Shown: positions 33,263 to 44,142 of the stretch, one piece after another
Numbering within the stretch: position 1 is the first letter of the stretch
Layout: every line of letters starts with the position of its first letter
Source of the DNA: Volutella citrinella
Taxonomy: Eukaryota; Ascomycota; Sordariomycetes; Hypocreales; Nectriaceae
Assembly: GCA_034401135.1 (NCBI GenBank)
Contig: JAWZSP010000002.1
Coordinates: 4,092,001 to 4,156,000, forward strand
Length of the DNA: 64,000 nucleotides
Direction: 5' to 3'
Program-made: the position numbers and the translations under genes
Notes under the pieces: model-generated
Databases searched by the model: none
What the model was told of the DNA's origin: nothing
The model's input: the letters and a program-made list of their open reading frames with translations, nothing else

Positions 33263-33997
33263 CTAGCTGGCATTCTTAGCCCATATAAATGTTTCCTCCC
33301 CACCAGGATAGCTCTTCTCGCCCGTCTTCTCAAACCCCAGCCTCGTGAGGAGCTTCTGGCTCCTCTCGTTCTGCTTGAGCGTGTCGGCAATGAAGCGTCG
33401 CGCGCCGTGCTCCTCGACCGCCCATTGCATCACAATCTCAGCCGCCCGCGTGGCGATGCCGCGCCCCCGGAACCCCAGATCCATGCCGTACCGCATCTCG
33501 ATCATCTCCTGCCACGGGGGCATCTCCCCGGAATCCTCTGTGATGAAGGGCTCCGACGACTCGCTGCCTGCCGTCGTGGCGTCTCGCGCGCACGAGTAGC
33601 CGACCCAATTGACCGCTTCAAACACATGCCGCAGCGCCTCAAAGTCGTCCCCGGTGACGATCCGGACGTCCTCATTGGCGCCCGCGAGAGCCCGGCCCTG
33701 TGTCGCCTTGAAAGCCGTCTGACCGGTCGCCTCGTCGACGGGCAGCACGCCGAGGGCAAAGTCGCCCATGCCACGTCGGTTCCAGCGCATGGCGACGTCA
33801 CGGTCGATGAAGAACTGGCGCATCTCCTCGTCGGACCAGATCACGGGCGTGAAGAGGTTGCCGAATGCCGTCTGGCAAAAGACGGGGTCGGCGTGCAGCG
33901 CGCGGAACAGGGTCCGGTATCCCTTGACCTCGGCGGCCCATGGGGTGGGCAGGAAGATGAGGTCCGAGGTGAGGAGAGCAAAGGGAGCTGGAGCCAT
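33263..33997 (-). CDS. GNAT-family N-acetyltransferase (Acetyltransf_3 type)
   Basis: Uninterrupted frame of 244 residues. N-terminal SDLIFLPTPWAAEVKGYRTL is the family entry strand (ligand-side). The acetyl-CoA site is LGFRGRGIATRAAEIVMQWA (Q/RxxGxG/A motif), followed by RRFIADTLKQNERSQKLLTR and LGFEKTGEK, all diagnostic of the RimJ/RimL-like GNAT group that handles protein N-termini or small amines. The ATG at 33997 is used; the frame is open seven codons further up. Short acidic substrate-recognition loop near residues 150-165. Cytosolic. The acceptor is not readable from sequence. Confidence 0.88.
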   Translation of the reverse strand: MAPAPFALLTSDLIFLPTPWAAEVKGYRTLFRALHADPVFCQTAFGNLFTPVIWSDEEMRQFFIDRDVAMRWNRRGMGDFALGVLPVDEATGQTAFKATQGRALAGANEDVRIVTGDDFEALRHVFEAVNWVGYSCARDATTAGSESSEPFITEDSGEMPPWQEMIEMRYGMDLGFRGRGIATRAAEIVMQWAVEEHGARRFIADTLKQNERSQKLLTRLGFEKTGEKSYPGGEETFIWAKNAS

Positions 33998-34328
33998 GAT
34001 GTGTTCTAGATGCAGCAATCAGGACGGCGAAGGGGTCGGTCCGTCTTGACGTTGTATATCTGTGTTGTCTGCTGTGGCGTGAGATGAAAACAGGCAGCTC
34101 CAATTTTGTCAGCTTGCAACTGTGGATGCTCCTCAGCCTAGCAATGGCAAATCACCAGCGGAACTCTCGGCCTGCCTGATTCGGACCTGGTGCAGTGCGG
34201 GGAGTCGGTCACATCGTATCCCGTCCAATCAAGCAAAGATCACCACCAATTCACAGAATGCAGAGCTATTTTGTAAAATTCATGACGCTTTATTAGTGCG
34301 GCCTGCCGCTACATCAAATCATGGCTAA
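33998..34328. other. Intergenic
   Basis: Short spacer between two minus-strand genes; nothing recognised. Confidence 0.5.
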
Positions 34329-35165
34329 TTATTTGCCAAAGGTAAACTCGGGAATGGAAATCGTCGACACGGTCCACGTCTTGCCGCCATCGCTCGTCGA
34401 CATGTCGCCGCTGACGCCCGCGCCCTTGCCCATGGTGTTCTTGTAGCCGGGATCTGCCACGTCCAGGATGATCTTGGTGTTGATCCACTCTGTGATGGAG
34501 CACGTTAGAGTAGAGTCGGTCACGGACAGAAGAGTGAGGAAGCGTACCATGAGCACCAACAGTGCCGCAGTTGTTCTCGGCGCACTCGACCGCGGAGCCC
34601 CAGCCCTGGGCATGGCCGTCCTTGGTCGAGAGCGTCGACACCACCTTTCCGTTGACGGAAACGGTCTGTGTGTAGTTGCCGCTGGCATCATCAAACTTGT
34701 CTGTGTCATGTATCAGCATCCCGTCGCCGGTGAATGGGGCCAGGCACCGTACAATGCATAGTCACGCTGTCGCAGCTGTTCGCAGGCGATCCCGTCGTCT
34801 GAACCGGCATCTGGCTGTTTTCTGTCGTCCATTGTCAGTTGCGTCGCTCCTATTTGGCTGCAATTACCAGACATACCGCCAGTCTTCAACAAGGTGTAGG
34901 CGAAGATGCTCCACTCCTCTCCCTGGGTTTGCGTGTGGTCCGCAATGGACTGGATCAGGTCACCGTTGGAGGTTCCCATGCCAACCCACAGCGACGTGAT
35001 GCCAGAGCCGCCGGGCGTGTTGGGGAGGATGAGCGTGGAAGTGGCCTCGCGAATCCACGAGTTTGATGCCACGGGACCGGTGCTGAAGGCAGGGCCCATG
35101 GCGGCGTTGGCAAGCGGGAGAGCCGCGGCGGCCATGGCGGACACGAAAGTCTTGGCGGAGGGCAT
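34329..35165 (-). CDS. Secreted ConA-like (possibly glutamic-peptidase-fold) protein
   Basis: Four exons (35165-34877, 34821-34753, 34700-34548, 34489-34329) give 223 residues. An N-terminal signal peptide (FVSAMAAAALPLANA, cut near residue 21) precedes an all-beta mature protein. GITSLWVGMGTSNGDLIQSI and GEEWSIFAYTLL recall the concanavalin-like fold of fungal glutamic (G1) peptidases, but the catalytic Gln/Glu pair cannot be assigned with confidence, so it may be a non-enzymatic relative. Four Cys in the middle of the mature protein could form disulphides. The first intron follows the WSIF strand. A four-copy 18-bp tandem repeat lies directly before the start codon. Secretion is well supported, function is not. 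Confidence 0.65.
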
Positions 35166-35166
35166 T

Positions 35167-35238
35167 GTGCTGGAATGAATTAGGTTGCTGAAATGAATTG
35201 AGTTGCTGAAATGAATTGGGTTGCTGAAATGAATTGGG
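35167..35238. repeat. 18-bp tandem repeat, four copies, in the 5' leader
   Basis: Units start at 35167 (degenerate), 35185, 35203 and 35221, each close to TTGCTGAAATGAATTGGG; a partial fifth begins at 35239. On the gene's strand the array lies just before the ATG at 35165 and repeats CCCAATTCATTTCAGCAA. Confidence 0.85.
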
Positions 35239-36658
35239 TTGCTACCAGAGCTGTAGAATGTAGATGTCCAAGACTGACTCGATGTGAAGATGCAGGCCGA
35301 CTCTTATATCATCGAATTGCTCTAACCGGCCCTCCGGACTACGGCACTGGTTCCTGGCCCACCTCCAGACTAGACTAGGCGAACCAACTCCCAATTGGAG
35401 GCCATCGCGGGCCCTGGTTGGTGGATATTCTCCTGAAACGCGGTTCCGCATAGCCAAGTTTCGAATGCCCCAATACCTCATGATTTGAACAAGGATGCCG
35501 CAACAAACGGCACCAGCCGCCAGGTTAATACGGTTGTCAATGTTTCTCCGGCGACAGGCCCCATAGGCCCAAAAAAAAGTTGATTGGCGGATTCTTGGCG
35601 TTGAACGGGTGCAGATGATGGGGCTTTTTTCGCCGTTCATGTTTCATACCCCTTGCCCCGTGCGATGGATACGCCGTTTCGAAAATCAGTGTCTCAGATT
35701 CTGGTAAACGAACGGGGCTTTGACGGGCCCGAGAGGGAATAAGCGGATAAGTGCTAATATTGCCCCGCGGACTTACTTCACGGTGGCTATTCTCCTGAGA
35801 TATCCGGCAGAACCGACCGCCCAGGGGCGTCCTATTCACAGTCGCGCGATGTTACTCTGTGATCAAATGGAAGAAAATATTCTGCCGCAGTAGGAGCAGC
35901 GCAAGGCTTGTTCTCGACGCCGACTCGACCGTGATGTGGATTCGTCCACTCTCCAACCGCATCTTCAACACCACGGCTTTTAGGATCACGAGAAACCGGA
36001 GATAAATTCGACTGCAGCAATCGTCTGCCTCAGTTCCGTCAGCAAACGGCGACTCTCTGCCCGACCGGCATCACATCTAGCCCCTATTGGGAGCGTCGGG
36101 GCGTCCTCGACAAATAGGAATGCGACAGGACTTCAGCTTTGGCAAAAATGCAACCCCTCCTTCTAATGTGGCTTGCACCGGACCTTGCCGTGCCAGGCAG
36201 CCAGACACACGCGTGGTATTCTCAGCGGGCGTGGCCTGGAGTTAAATGCAGACGAGTCCGCTTTGAGCTTTGAAGGCGAGAGCAAACCTGTTGAGGCGCG
36301 TCATCGACATTTCTGCTGCGACACGGCCACAGAATTAAGCTATTCGCAAGCAATTCATCAACACCCCGCACAGCTCCAAATTGCAAGCTTCTAGATCGAG
36401 GATCTGAGTACGTTTTTAGCTTCCGCCCTATGACATGGTGACGTGATGTGGCGCTTGCTGACGCCAAGCAAGCAAACGAGCAATCGAGTACATATCCAGT
36501 GCTTCCGGCCGAGACTGTTCAGCGAGAACATACGAGGTTTCAAGACATATCGCCTCGAGAGCCTGTATCACATTGTGCGAATCACATTGTGCGATTAGTG
36601 CAGTCAGCGACGATCAACAACGCACAACTTCCATCACCAGCCCATCCCTCTTCTCGCC
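35239..36658. other. Divergent intergenic region
   Basis: About 1.4 kb between the secreted-protein gene (minus) and the enoyl-reductase-like gene (plus). No coding frame or clear motif is supported. Confidence 0.45.
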
Positions 36659-37965
36659 ATGGCTACACAAAAGGGGCTGTTGCTGGACGGTCCAAACCAG
36701 GCGTTCAGGGTTGCCGATGACATTGCCAAGCCGCGCCCAGGTCCCAAGCAGGCGCTGGTCAAGTCCCTCTTCGTAGCTATCAACCCAGTGTAAGATGGCT
36801 CTGTTGCTTGAACCGCCAGCTGCAGAATGCTGACAATTCGTAGCGAGTCAATGCAAAAGGACTCAGGCATGTTGGTCATGAGCTGGCCCGCCATCCTGGG
36901 TAGCGACTGCTCAGGGGTAGTGGTTGAGGTTGGCCCGGACTGCGAGAGGCTGAAGCCTGGAGACTATGTTTTCGGGTGCGCGCCGCTGGGCCAAAACAAA
37001 TTGACCCCGTTCCAGGACAACTTCCTTGTCGACGAGGGAGTTTTCTTGCGCAAGCCTCCACAGCTATCCGCCGAGAGCGCGTCCGCGATTGGCGTTGGGT
37101 TAGTGGTGAGTTGGTCGACCAGATGACCTTGACCTGGGGCCATCTACTAACGTCAACTGCAGACAGCATCCCTCTGCTTGCTTGCTGGCACAGATATGAA
37201 ACTGCCTAGCTCTGATTCAAAGGTCGTCGAAGGTAACGAATGGGCCATTGTACTAGGAGGAACTGGCGCTGTGGGCCAGTACGGTATTCAGGTACGGCGG
37301 CGCTGAGCGAAACGGTTCATATCACTGACGGGAATAGCTGGCCAAGTTGTGTGGCTTCAAGGTTCTCGCATCTTGTTCACCCAGCAAGGAACAGGTAAGT
37401 CGTCTCATCAACGGCTAGAAGCATAGAGCTAACTGCTCCTTAGATTGCGCTCTCGAATGGCGCAGACGCCACCTTTGACAACCGTGCCCCAATCAACGAC
37501 CAGCTCGCGTCCATCCAAAAGATCACCGGGGGTAACTTTGCAAGAATAATGGATGCAACAGCCCACGGCTACGAACTAATGGTAAAGGCGCTGGAGCAAC
37601 ACTCCAAGGCCTCCGCCAAATACCTCGCGTCGGTTGATGATTGGTATGTGTAGTGACTCTCCCTCCGTTGACACAGCAAAACTGACGTGAGGCCAAGGTC
37701 TGAATTCAAAACTCCGGCATCCATCAAGGAGTACCGGGCCGAGCTTGGGCATATGTGCCGCGATGATGAAATCGGCGTCGAGACGACGCGAGACATCAAA
37801 TCTTGGGTTCCCCTTCTGGAGAAGCACATTGAGGCCGGCAATTTGAAGCCGATTGAGTACCAGGTCGCCAATGGCGTTGGATGGGATGCCGTGGCACAGA
37901 GCATTCAGGATTTCGAGGCTGGCAAAGCTTCCAAGAAGATTGTGGTCAAGACACAGATGGAATGA
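36659..37965 (+). CDS. Zinc-independent MDR oxidoreductase (trans-enoyl-reductase/ToxD-like)
   Basis: Six exons (36659-36789, 36844-37105, 37163-37291, 37338-37394, 37444-37643, 37698-37965) give 348 residues. It has the medium-chain dehydrogenase/reductase layout: N-terminal GroES-like domain (LKPGDYVFGCAPLG), then a Rossmann fold with nucleotide loop VLGGTGAVGQYGIQLAK. Structural-zinc Cys clusters are absent, so it belongs with quinone oxidoreductases and the stand-alone enoyl reductases (ToxD, LovC-like) that partner polyketide synthases. No PKS or NRPS is in this window. NADPH-dependent reduction of an activated double bond is the likely reaction. It is convergent with the MFS gene at 37992, only 26 bp from its stop. 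Confidence 0.87.
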
Positions 37966-37991
37966 TCTTATTCGAGAGTCTTTGTTGCAAT

Positions 37992-39374
37992 CTATGATTC
38001 GTCCTCTTCGTCTCCATCATAATCTCTAGACGGGCGTATCCGAGTGAACAGCAGCCACAAGAAGAGACAGGCAGACAGCTGCAGAATGATGAGCACCCCA
38101 AACACGCCAATGCCAATCAGCTGGCTCAAGGCTCCGAGGCCAAACGGCAAAACTGCACCGCCAACCTGCCCAACAGATGCCACGAAGGATACCGCCGCGA
38201 CATTCAGCTGCCGCGGTACAAGCCTGGTGAGGAGAATGATGCTGGAGGGGAACAGTGGCCCGCAGCAGAACCCAACGAGGCCAACGAGCAGGACGGACGC
38301 CACCTTGTCGCCAACAGAGACGAACAGGATTTGAAATGTAAGTGCCGAGGCAATGTACACCGCAGTGGCCTTCTCAACGCCAAACCGGTCAGTAACGGCA
38401 CCCAGCACCATCCGGCTGACGGCCATGCCAATCCAGAAGCTGGAAGAGCATGTGCTGGCAAGCTGGGCGGAGGCGTGGCGGACGCGGAGCATGAAGGAGA
38501 CGATCCATCCCGATATGGAGGATTCAGTGCCGACGTAAATCAGTAGGTAAAGGGCGCAGATCCAGGTGGCCTTGAAGTTGAACACCTCGGTAGGGTTTGC
38601 ACGGCTCTCGTCTTGTTCCTCGTCGTGCTCGCTGCGGTATCTTTCTGCGTCCTCGAACCTGAAGGCAAACGACAGGATGCAGAGATTCAGAACGCACAGT
38701 CCAGTCTATGTAGCATTAAAGCGTTAGCGAAAACAAGTCGTCTGGCGCGGGTGGTATTCATGGGTTGGCGGTCTCACCAGAACATGGAACCAATAATACC
38801 ACGACCGATCGTCTGCAAGCACGAGCTCGGCCATCACTGGTCCGCAGCCAGCCCCAAAGGAAAATGAGCCATGGAGAAGCCCTGATACCAGGTTTGCATT
38901 CTGCAAGCGGCCAGCCCAAGCGCACCATGATCCGTCAATGAGCCCCGTGCCCGCAGCCACCAGGGCCAAGGACGCGAGCACGATAGGGAACGGTGGGTGC
39001 ATCGCCGTGAGGACAGCCGAGAGGATCTGGAAGACAGGTCCGATGACGGCAATACCCCTACGACCCCATCGCAGGTGGATGGCGTGGTTGAGCTGGGCCG
39101 AGACGACATAGCCCACGGGCCCGGCGAGGAAGCACAGCGAGACCTGGACGTCGTTGAGCGCGTAAAAGGCCTGCAGGCGGGGGAGCATGACGCCGATAGT
39201 GGACAGGAAGACGCCGAGCACGGCGAAGGAGTACATGGCCGCGCCGGACATGAGGAGCGTGGGCGACTGCGACGAGGCTTTCTGGCTGGGAGCTTCCGAG
39301 GGGGAGCCATGATGGCTTTCCGGCGGCGTGGCAAGCAGCGGGCGCCTGAGATGCGGAGACGATGACCGTGCCAT
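37992..39374 (-). CDS. MFS transporter (fucose permease/Bsc6-like)
   Basis: Two exons (39374-38778, 38705-37992; 72-bp intron) give 436 residues with about 12 membrane segments. N-terminus is hydrophilic (about 40 residues, Ser/Pro rich), then MSGAAMYSFAVLGVFLSTIG. The intracellular loop has LRWGRRGIAVIG (the MFS loop 2-3 motif) and GLLHGSFSFGAGCGP in helix 5. A charged loop (DAERYRSEHDEEQDESRANP) links the halves. Overall it resembles the FucP/Bsc6 group, whose fungal members are poorly characterised. Substrate unknown. It precedes another, unrelated transporter on the same strand. Confidence 0.83.
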
Positions 39375-39836
39375 GGTGCCGGAGTGTCGTTGGGGAGTAG
39401 TATGGCTGGTCAGAGGTTGATGATGTTTGTGTTTGGGCCAAGTTGCTGGGTGTAAGACACCATCGATTCAACTTCGGGACAAGTTCGGGACCCCGCAGAC
39501 CATTGACAGGGGCACTGCTCCACTCGATGCGGGGGGATTGAGACAAGATTCTCCCAAAGGGGCTAATCGTGAATGTCATGTTGGTTAATATACCTAATGC
39601 GGTAGTAATGGCCACTGGAGGAATGAATTGGCTAGTCTAGGAAATAGTACATTACAATAAGCACATTGAGGAGACGATGAAGTCACTGGCACAGCTGCAA
39701 TAAAATAACTAAGCACAATGGTGATAGAATATATGAGGCTCAGGAAGACATCCCATCAAAATTCCAGGTATTATCAGCCGCGCCTAATGGCACTGCAGCA
39801 GGAATTGCCATAAAATGCGATCTTGCGTGGTCTCAC
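39375..39836. other. Intergenic between two transporter genes
   Basis: Contains an AT-rich stretch near 39630-39780, probably UTR. No feature. Confidence 0.45.
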
Positions 39837-41313
39837 TCAAACATTGCTCTCCTTATTCTGGGCAACATCCTGGTCCACCCCGTCTGAAGCCTGGCCGTCG
39901 ATGACGCGAACCTCGTGGCTATGTTCCAGCTCAGAAATGACAATCCAAGCAGGAACGAAGCAGAGAATCGTCAGTGCCCAGTTCAGGCCGATACTTGCAA
40001 AGTGGTTGACATTTCCCTGCGATTGCATGCTAAGGCATCGTCAGTCATGATACTTGAGGAGAGCACCGTTGAGTCATCACTTACGCCCAAGCGACCGTCT
40101 GGCCAAGAGCCTCGACACCTCTGAGAATGCCAGTGTGGTGCGACAGCGACGAGAGATCAGTCGCATATTGTCCAACAAGCCAGTACAGGTACTGCTGGAA
40201 TGCCTGGCCGCCAAAGTACCAGAACCACACGAGGAGGTACGCGCCCGGGAAGCGTGCATCGTTCCAGTCGATAACAGGCGAGGTTTCGTAGTCGTAAAAC
40301 TTCTTTTGCATAATCGTAGCCCAGATCCAGGTCCCGATCATCGTCGTAATCACGGCGATCCAGCCCAGCCTAGCCCGCGTCTTGATGTGGATGGACTGCT
40401 TGTCGAGCAGCACACCAATGGCAAAGGAGCTGATGATTCCGGCAAAGAAGGTAACGAACGACGACAGCGCACGGGCTCGGACCGTGAAATAGGTGGTCAG
40501 GTACGTGCTCTGGTAACCCAGCCAGTGGTAGCTGGTAAAGAAGGCCGGGAGCAGCAGGAGGATGCGACGAGAGACTAGGAGTCTGAAGAGAGCCTTGAAC
40601 TCGGCACCCCAGGACGGGGCCTTTTTAATCGTGACCTTTGTTCCGTCCTTGCGCCAGACCTTCTCTGCGGGACTGAGGCAGAGCGCGGCTGGGAACCCGA
40701 GACACATGATTGTGATGAAGACGATGTACGTGACATTGCTCACGGAGCCAGAAAAGTCGCGCTGCGCATTCAAGCTCAAGTTGATGGCGCCACCAACGAT
40801 GGGCCCAAAGCACTTCGCAAAGTTCCAAATGGCCAGGTAGAAGCCCCGTTGGTGAGGACTCGGATACCCGATGATGATGGCTGCCTCGGCGGCCCAGTAG
40901 AACCCGGCCGACAGACCGCAGAGGGCCGCCCCGAGAAGAAGCAGCCAGGGCGTGGACTGGTTATTGTTGGTGTAGAGGCCGCCGCCGTAAATGGGGAAGC
41001 CAATTGTGCCGAGGACAAGGCCCCAGCGGAGGCCGATGCGGTTGTTGATGGCGCCGGCGAGGGGGCACACGATGAAGAAGAGGCCGTAGGTGAGGGCATT
41101 CGCGGCAGAGACGGCGTACGGCTCGGCTGCTCCGCCGGCACCTAGGCCGGCGAGGGCGTCCCACATGCCGGGGACGGAGAAGGACACGGCGCATGCGATG
41201 AAGACTTGGAAGTTCATGCAGCGCCAGAAGGAACGTTTCCGATGAGCCACGGGCACATCAGATGTGACGACATCTTCGGCCTTGCCGGGCGGGCTCTCTG
41301 CTTGAGTTGCCAT
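39837..41313 (-). CDS. UNC93-like (DUF895) MFS transporter
   Basis: Two exons (41313-40085, 40029-39837; 55-bp intron) give 473 residues. Family marks include FWRCMNFQVFIACAVSFSVP, GMWDALAGLGAGG, YWAAEAAIIIGYPSPHQRGF and the late DWNDARFPGAYLLVWFWYFG. About 11-12 membrane segments. Fungal DUF895/UNC93-like proteins are MFS relatives of unknown substrate at the plasma membrane or vacuole. The soluble C-terminus (EVRVIDGQASDGVDQDVAQN) is acidic. It lies upstream of the FAD amine oxidase on the same strand orientation, so a role in uptake of its substrate is possible but unproven. Confidence 0.85.
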
Positions 41314-42023
41314 TGCAAAAGAGCGCCAGAGAATCAGAATAAGTAAGATGGTGAGGAAATAGAGGAGTGGCTAGAGATAGTCAGGTGCAGCATCATGGCG
41401 ACCAGAGAGCAGCAACAGGCCTTGATATAGCCAGCAGCGAGCATGGTTAATCACAGCTCCAACTCCCCGGGCTGAGTGTGGGGTAGACAGATAGCGAGCC
41501 TGGCTTGAAAACATGGGTGGGCTAGAGAGACCAGGCTAACCATGTCTTGGGGTCCAGTTGCATCCCCGTTGAGCTATCTCGGATTTGTATGTGGGTCTCT
41601 AGCGGCCAGCCAGGCCATGCTTGGAGACGATATGTACCTTTGATGTATCTCTGATGCAGGTGACAGTGTTTCTTGCCCAGTCTTGCATGGCTTCTTTCTT
41701 CATGCTAACTGATTCCAGCTAGTAAGCGTCCGTCATATGGGTGCATCAATGTCGGTCTGGGAGCGAGAACCACCATCGAGCATCACAAAGGCCTGTATCT
41801 TCCGTCGGCGTCTCACATTCGCAACTGGCTTATCTACCTGACTCGTGTAGATGGCAACTTCTACAGTTTTGCGTGATTTAGGCCTAAGCAGAATCCTCAA
41901 TGTCACGCTTTCCAATCTCACAAATACGCTGAAGACCTGGCGAAATAATGTACTCAATAAGCGAACCTCGGTCTCGTCTTTATCCAATCTACATGTCTAG
42001 ATACGTCTCCGCCCTACATCTAT
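41314..42023. other. Intergenic
   Basis: 0.71 kb separating the FAD oxidase 3' end from the UNC93-like promoter. No feature recognised. Confidence 0.45.
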
Positions 42024-43392
42024 TTACAGCTTGGCGTATGGCTCCCAGTCTGGCAGTGCATTGAGGTCCACGGCCGGGGGGAACGGATCCGGGCCCCTGA
42101 GCTCGCCTCGCTGTCGCCACTGCCACTTCTTCTTGAGCTCTACGTCCAATGTCCCCTCCATCATATCGACAATGTATTTTCCGATTATGGGGAGGAACTT
42201 GAAGCCGTGAGCCGAGCCCCCGACTGCGAGCTTCAGACCCTCGTGCCTTGGTGAGGCTCCGATCAAGAAGTCATGGTCGCCAGTATCGCCGTCCCTGTGG
42301 TCAACATTTTAGCCCTGTCTTTCTGCACTTTAGCATTCACAGTTAAACATACCAGCAAAACTTGGCCAGAGACCAGGGTCGATCTGCGAGATCCGGAACA
42401 AATTGTCTCATCCATCGCCTCAGATCGGCCTCGATGTGCCTCGGGACACGATCGGTAGGGTGATCGGAGCCATAGCGAGGGATGGAAATGTCTGGGTGCG
42501 CAGGGCCATAGTTGGTCGCAAACGTGTTGGCCGCAACCTTTACTATGCCGTCTTTCTGCGGCGGGAACAGAATGCCTATTCATGTCATTAGCCAAAACGA
42601 AGCACTGTGATTGAGCCGCTTACCATCATCCAAGAAGCACATGATGGGAATGTCCTTGTACTTTTCTCTATCCTCTGGAGACAGCTGAATATGGCAGACG
42701 GTGTGCCCAGAAGCCACAATCTGGCCTTGGAGATCGAGCAGTCCAGGAGCAGCAGCACCAGCCGCAACAATGAACTGGCTACCAAAGTATGCTGTTCCGT
42801 CGATGGTCTTGACGCCAATGCAGCGAGCCTTGTCGTCGTACAGCAGCTGCACGACGTGCCCAGCCGACCCTGAGATGTATCGCACGCCCATTTCGGCAGC
42901 AGCTTCAGCCATGCGCTTGAGAGACTCGGCGGCGTTGACCCAGGCAACCTTTGCGTCCCAATACGTGCCCCAGCCATTAAAGCTACCGTTCATGGCGGGC
43001 CATCGCTTTCGGATCTCTGCGATTTCGATTCGCTCAGCCGCATCCACGCCGACCTTGTTCTGAGAGCGGATAGACTCTTCAATGTACGGACGAATGCCCT
43101 CCGTCGACCCCAAGATCCAGCCAGACTCGTTGAAGAGCCCCGAAAAGAGGCCTTGCTCGTCCTTCCAGACATTCTGGGCCTCCTTGGCCAGCTTGACGTA
43201 GACTGGGTCGGGGTAGGCGGTCCGCACAATCTTGTTCACGTCGTTGCCAGCCGACTCCTGAGCCGGGGCCGGCCATCGGTCCAGCACGGTGACGGCTTTG
43301 TAGCCTCGCTTGGCCAGGTGGTAGGCCGTGCTGGTGCCAAAGGTGCCGCCTCCGACGATGATGATGGGATCAGTGAGCTTGGATGGAGTCAT
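42024..43392 (-). CDS. FAD-dependent amine/amino acid oxidase (fructosyl-amino-acid/sarcosine oxidase type), peroxisomal AKL
   Basis: Three exons (43392-42624, 42575-42353, 42294-42024) give 420 residues. The dinucleotide fold is IIIVGGGTFGTSTAYHLAKR (GxGxxG at 14-19), followed by SAGNDVNKIVRTAYPDPVY, the segment shared by fructosyl-amine oxidases and monomeric sarcosine oxidase. Cys 330 in AKFCWDGDTGDHDF aligns with the Cys that binds the flavin covalently in that family. An intron falls in the Trp codon right after this Cys. The reaction would oxidise a secondary amine or glycated amino acid, giving hydrogen peroxide. The C-terminus EPYAKL is a PTS1 signal, as in known peroxisomal members. 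Divergent from the Zn2Cys6 gene at 44143. Confidence 0.92.
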
Positions 43393-44142
43393 GATAAGGG
43401 TTTGTGAGGGACTGTAGTGAGGATAGTTGTGGGATTCGGGTGCTTAGGCCACACTGTCGATGGATGTGGCTGTTTTAAGCAACGACTATTTTGCTTCTCA
43501 GATTCTGTTCTGCCACCCCGCTCTTTTTACTTCTGTCTCCGTAGACCGGTGCTATCAAGACTCGGCCTTGCTTGGGTCTACCACGAAGGCGGACGACTCC
43601 AACCCAGTCATGTGGACCGCGTGAAGCCATGTCAGTTACAAAATGCAGGTCGACGCGACCCTACCCTAACTAAGCTCGAGTGCCCACTGATAAGACGACC
43701 CTAGTGAGCCATGTACCTCAGAAGTCTCTCTGGGGAAGCCAAATCGCAAGCTCGGGAGCCTATCGAGGGATCCAATGCAACGTGGAGGTGGGCAGGTCGA
43801 TGCACTGGCGTGCTCCCTCGCAGATGTGCTGCTGATAGCACCCATGGATGAAGGCCTGCTCGACCAGTCAACTCGCTGAGCCAACCGAATCCTGGGGTCT
43901 GGTGCCGATAACCCCGCAGCCAAGTGGATCTGAGGCCATCGCAAGTTGACCTGTCGGCGCCACGCTAGCGTCCTGACCCATATGGGATCGGCATAAAGGC
44001 AGGTCGATGCGCCGTTTCTTGCATTACGCCCATTTCAACCCCGTTTTAATTCCTGGTTGCTTCCCCCACCTCGTCCAGAGTCACACATGACCAACTGACC
44101 CCTTCCAAATTTGCCAGGACCGGATGCAATTGCTGAGACACG
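43393..44142. other. Divergent promoter, FAD oxidase / Zn2Cys6 regulator 3
   Basis: Contains copy A of the 38-bp repeat (43503-43540). No other motif is clear. Confidence 0.45.
43503..43540 (+). repeat. 38-bp direct repeat, copy A
   Basis: TTCTGTTCTGCCACCCCGCT followed by CTTTTT and CTTCTGTCTCC; 34 of 38 positions match copy B at 46352-46389, same orientation. The pair brackets the Zn2Cys6 gene 3. Confidence 0.6.

Noticed and set aside
33200..34009. 269-codon plus-strand frame over the GNAT gene
   Set aside because: Antisense shadow of a conserved domain; start lies in the neighbouring spacer.
36659..41313. Secondary-metabolite cluster around the enoyl-reductase-like gene
   Set aside because: No PKS, NRPS, terpene synthase or P450 is present in the window; a lone reductase and two transporters are not enough.
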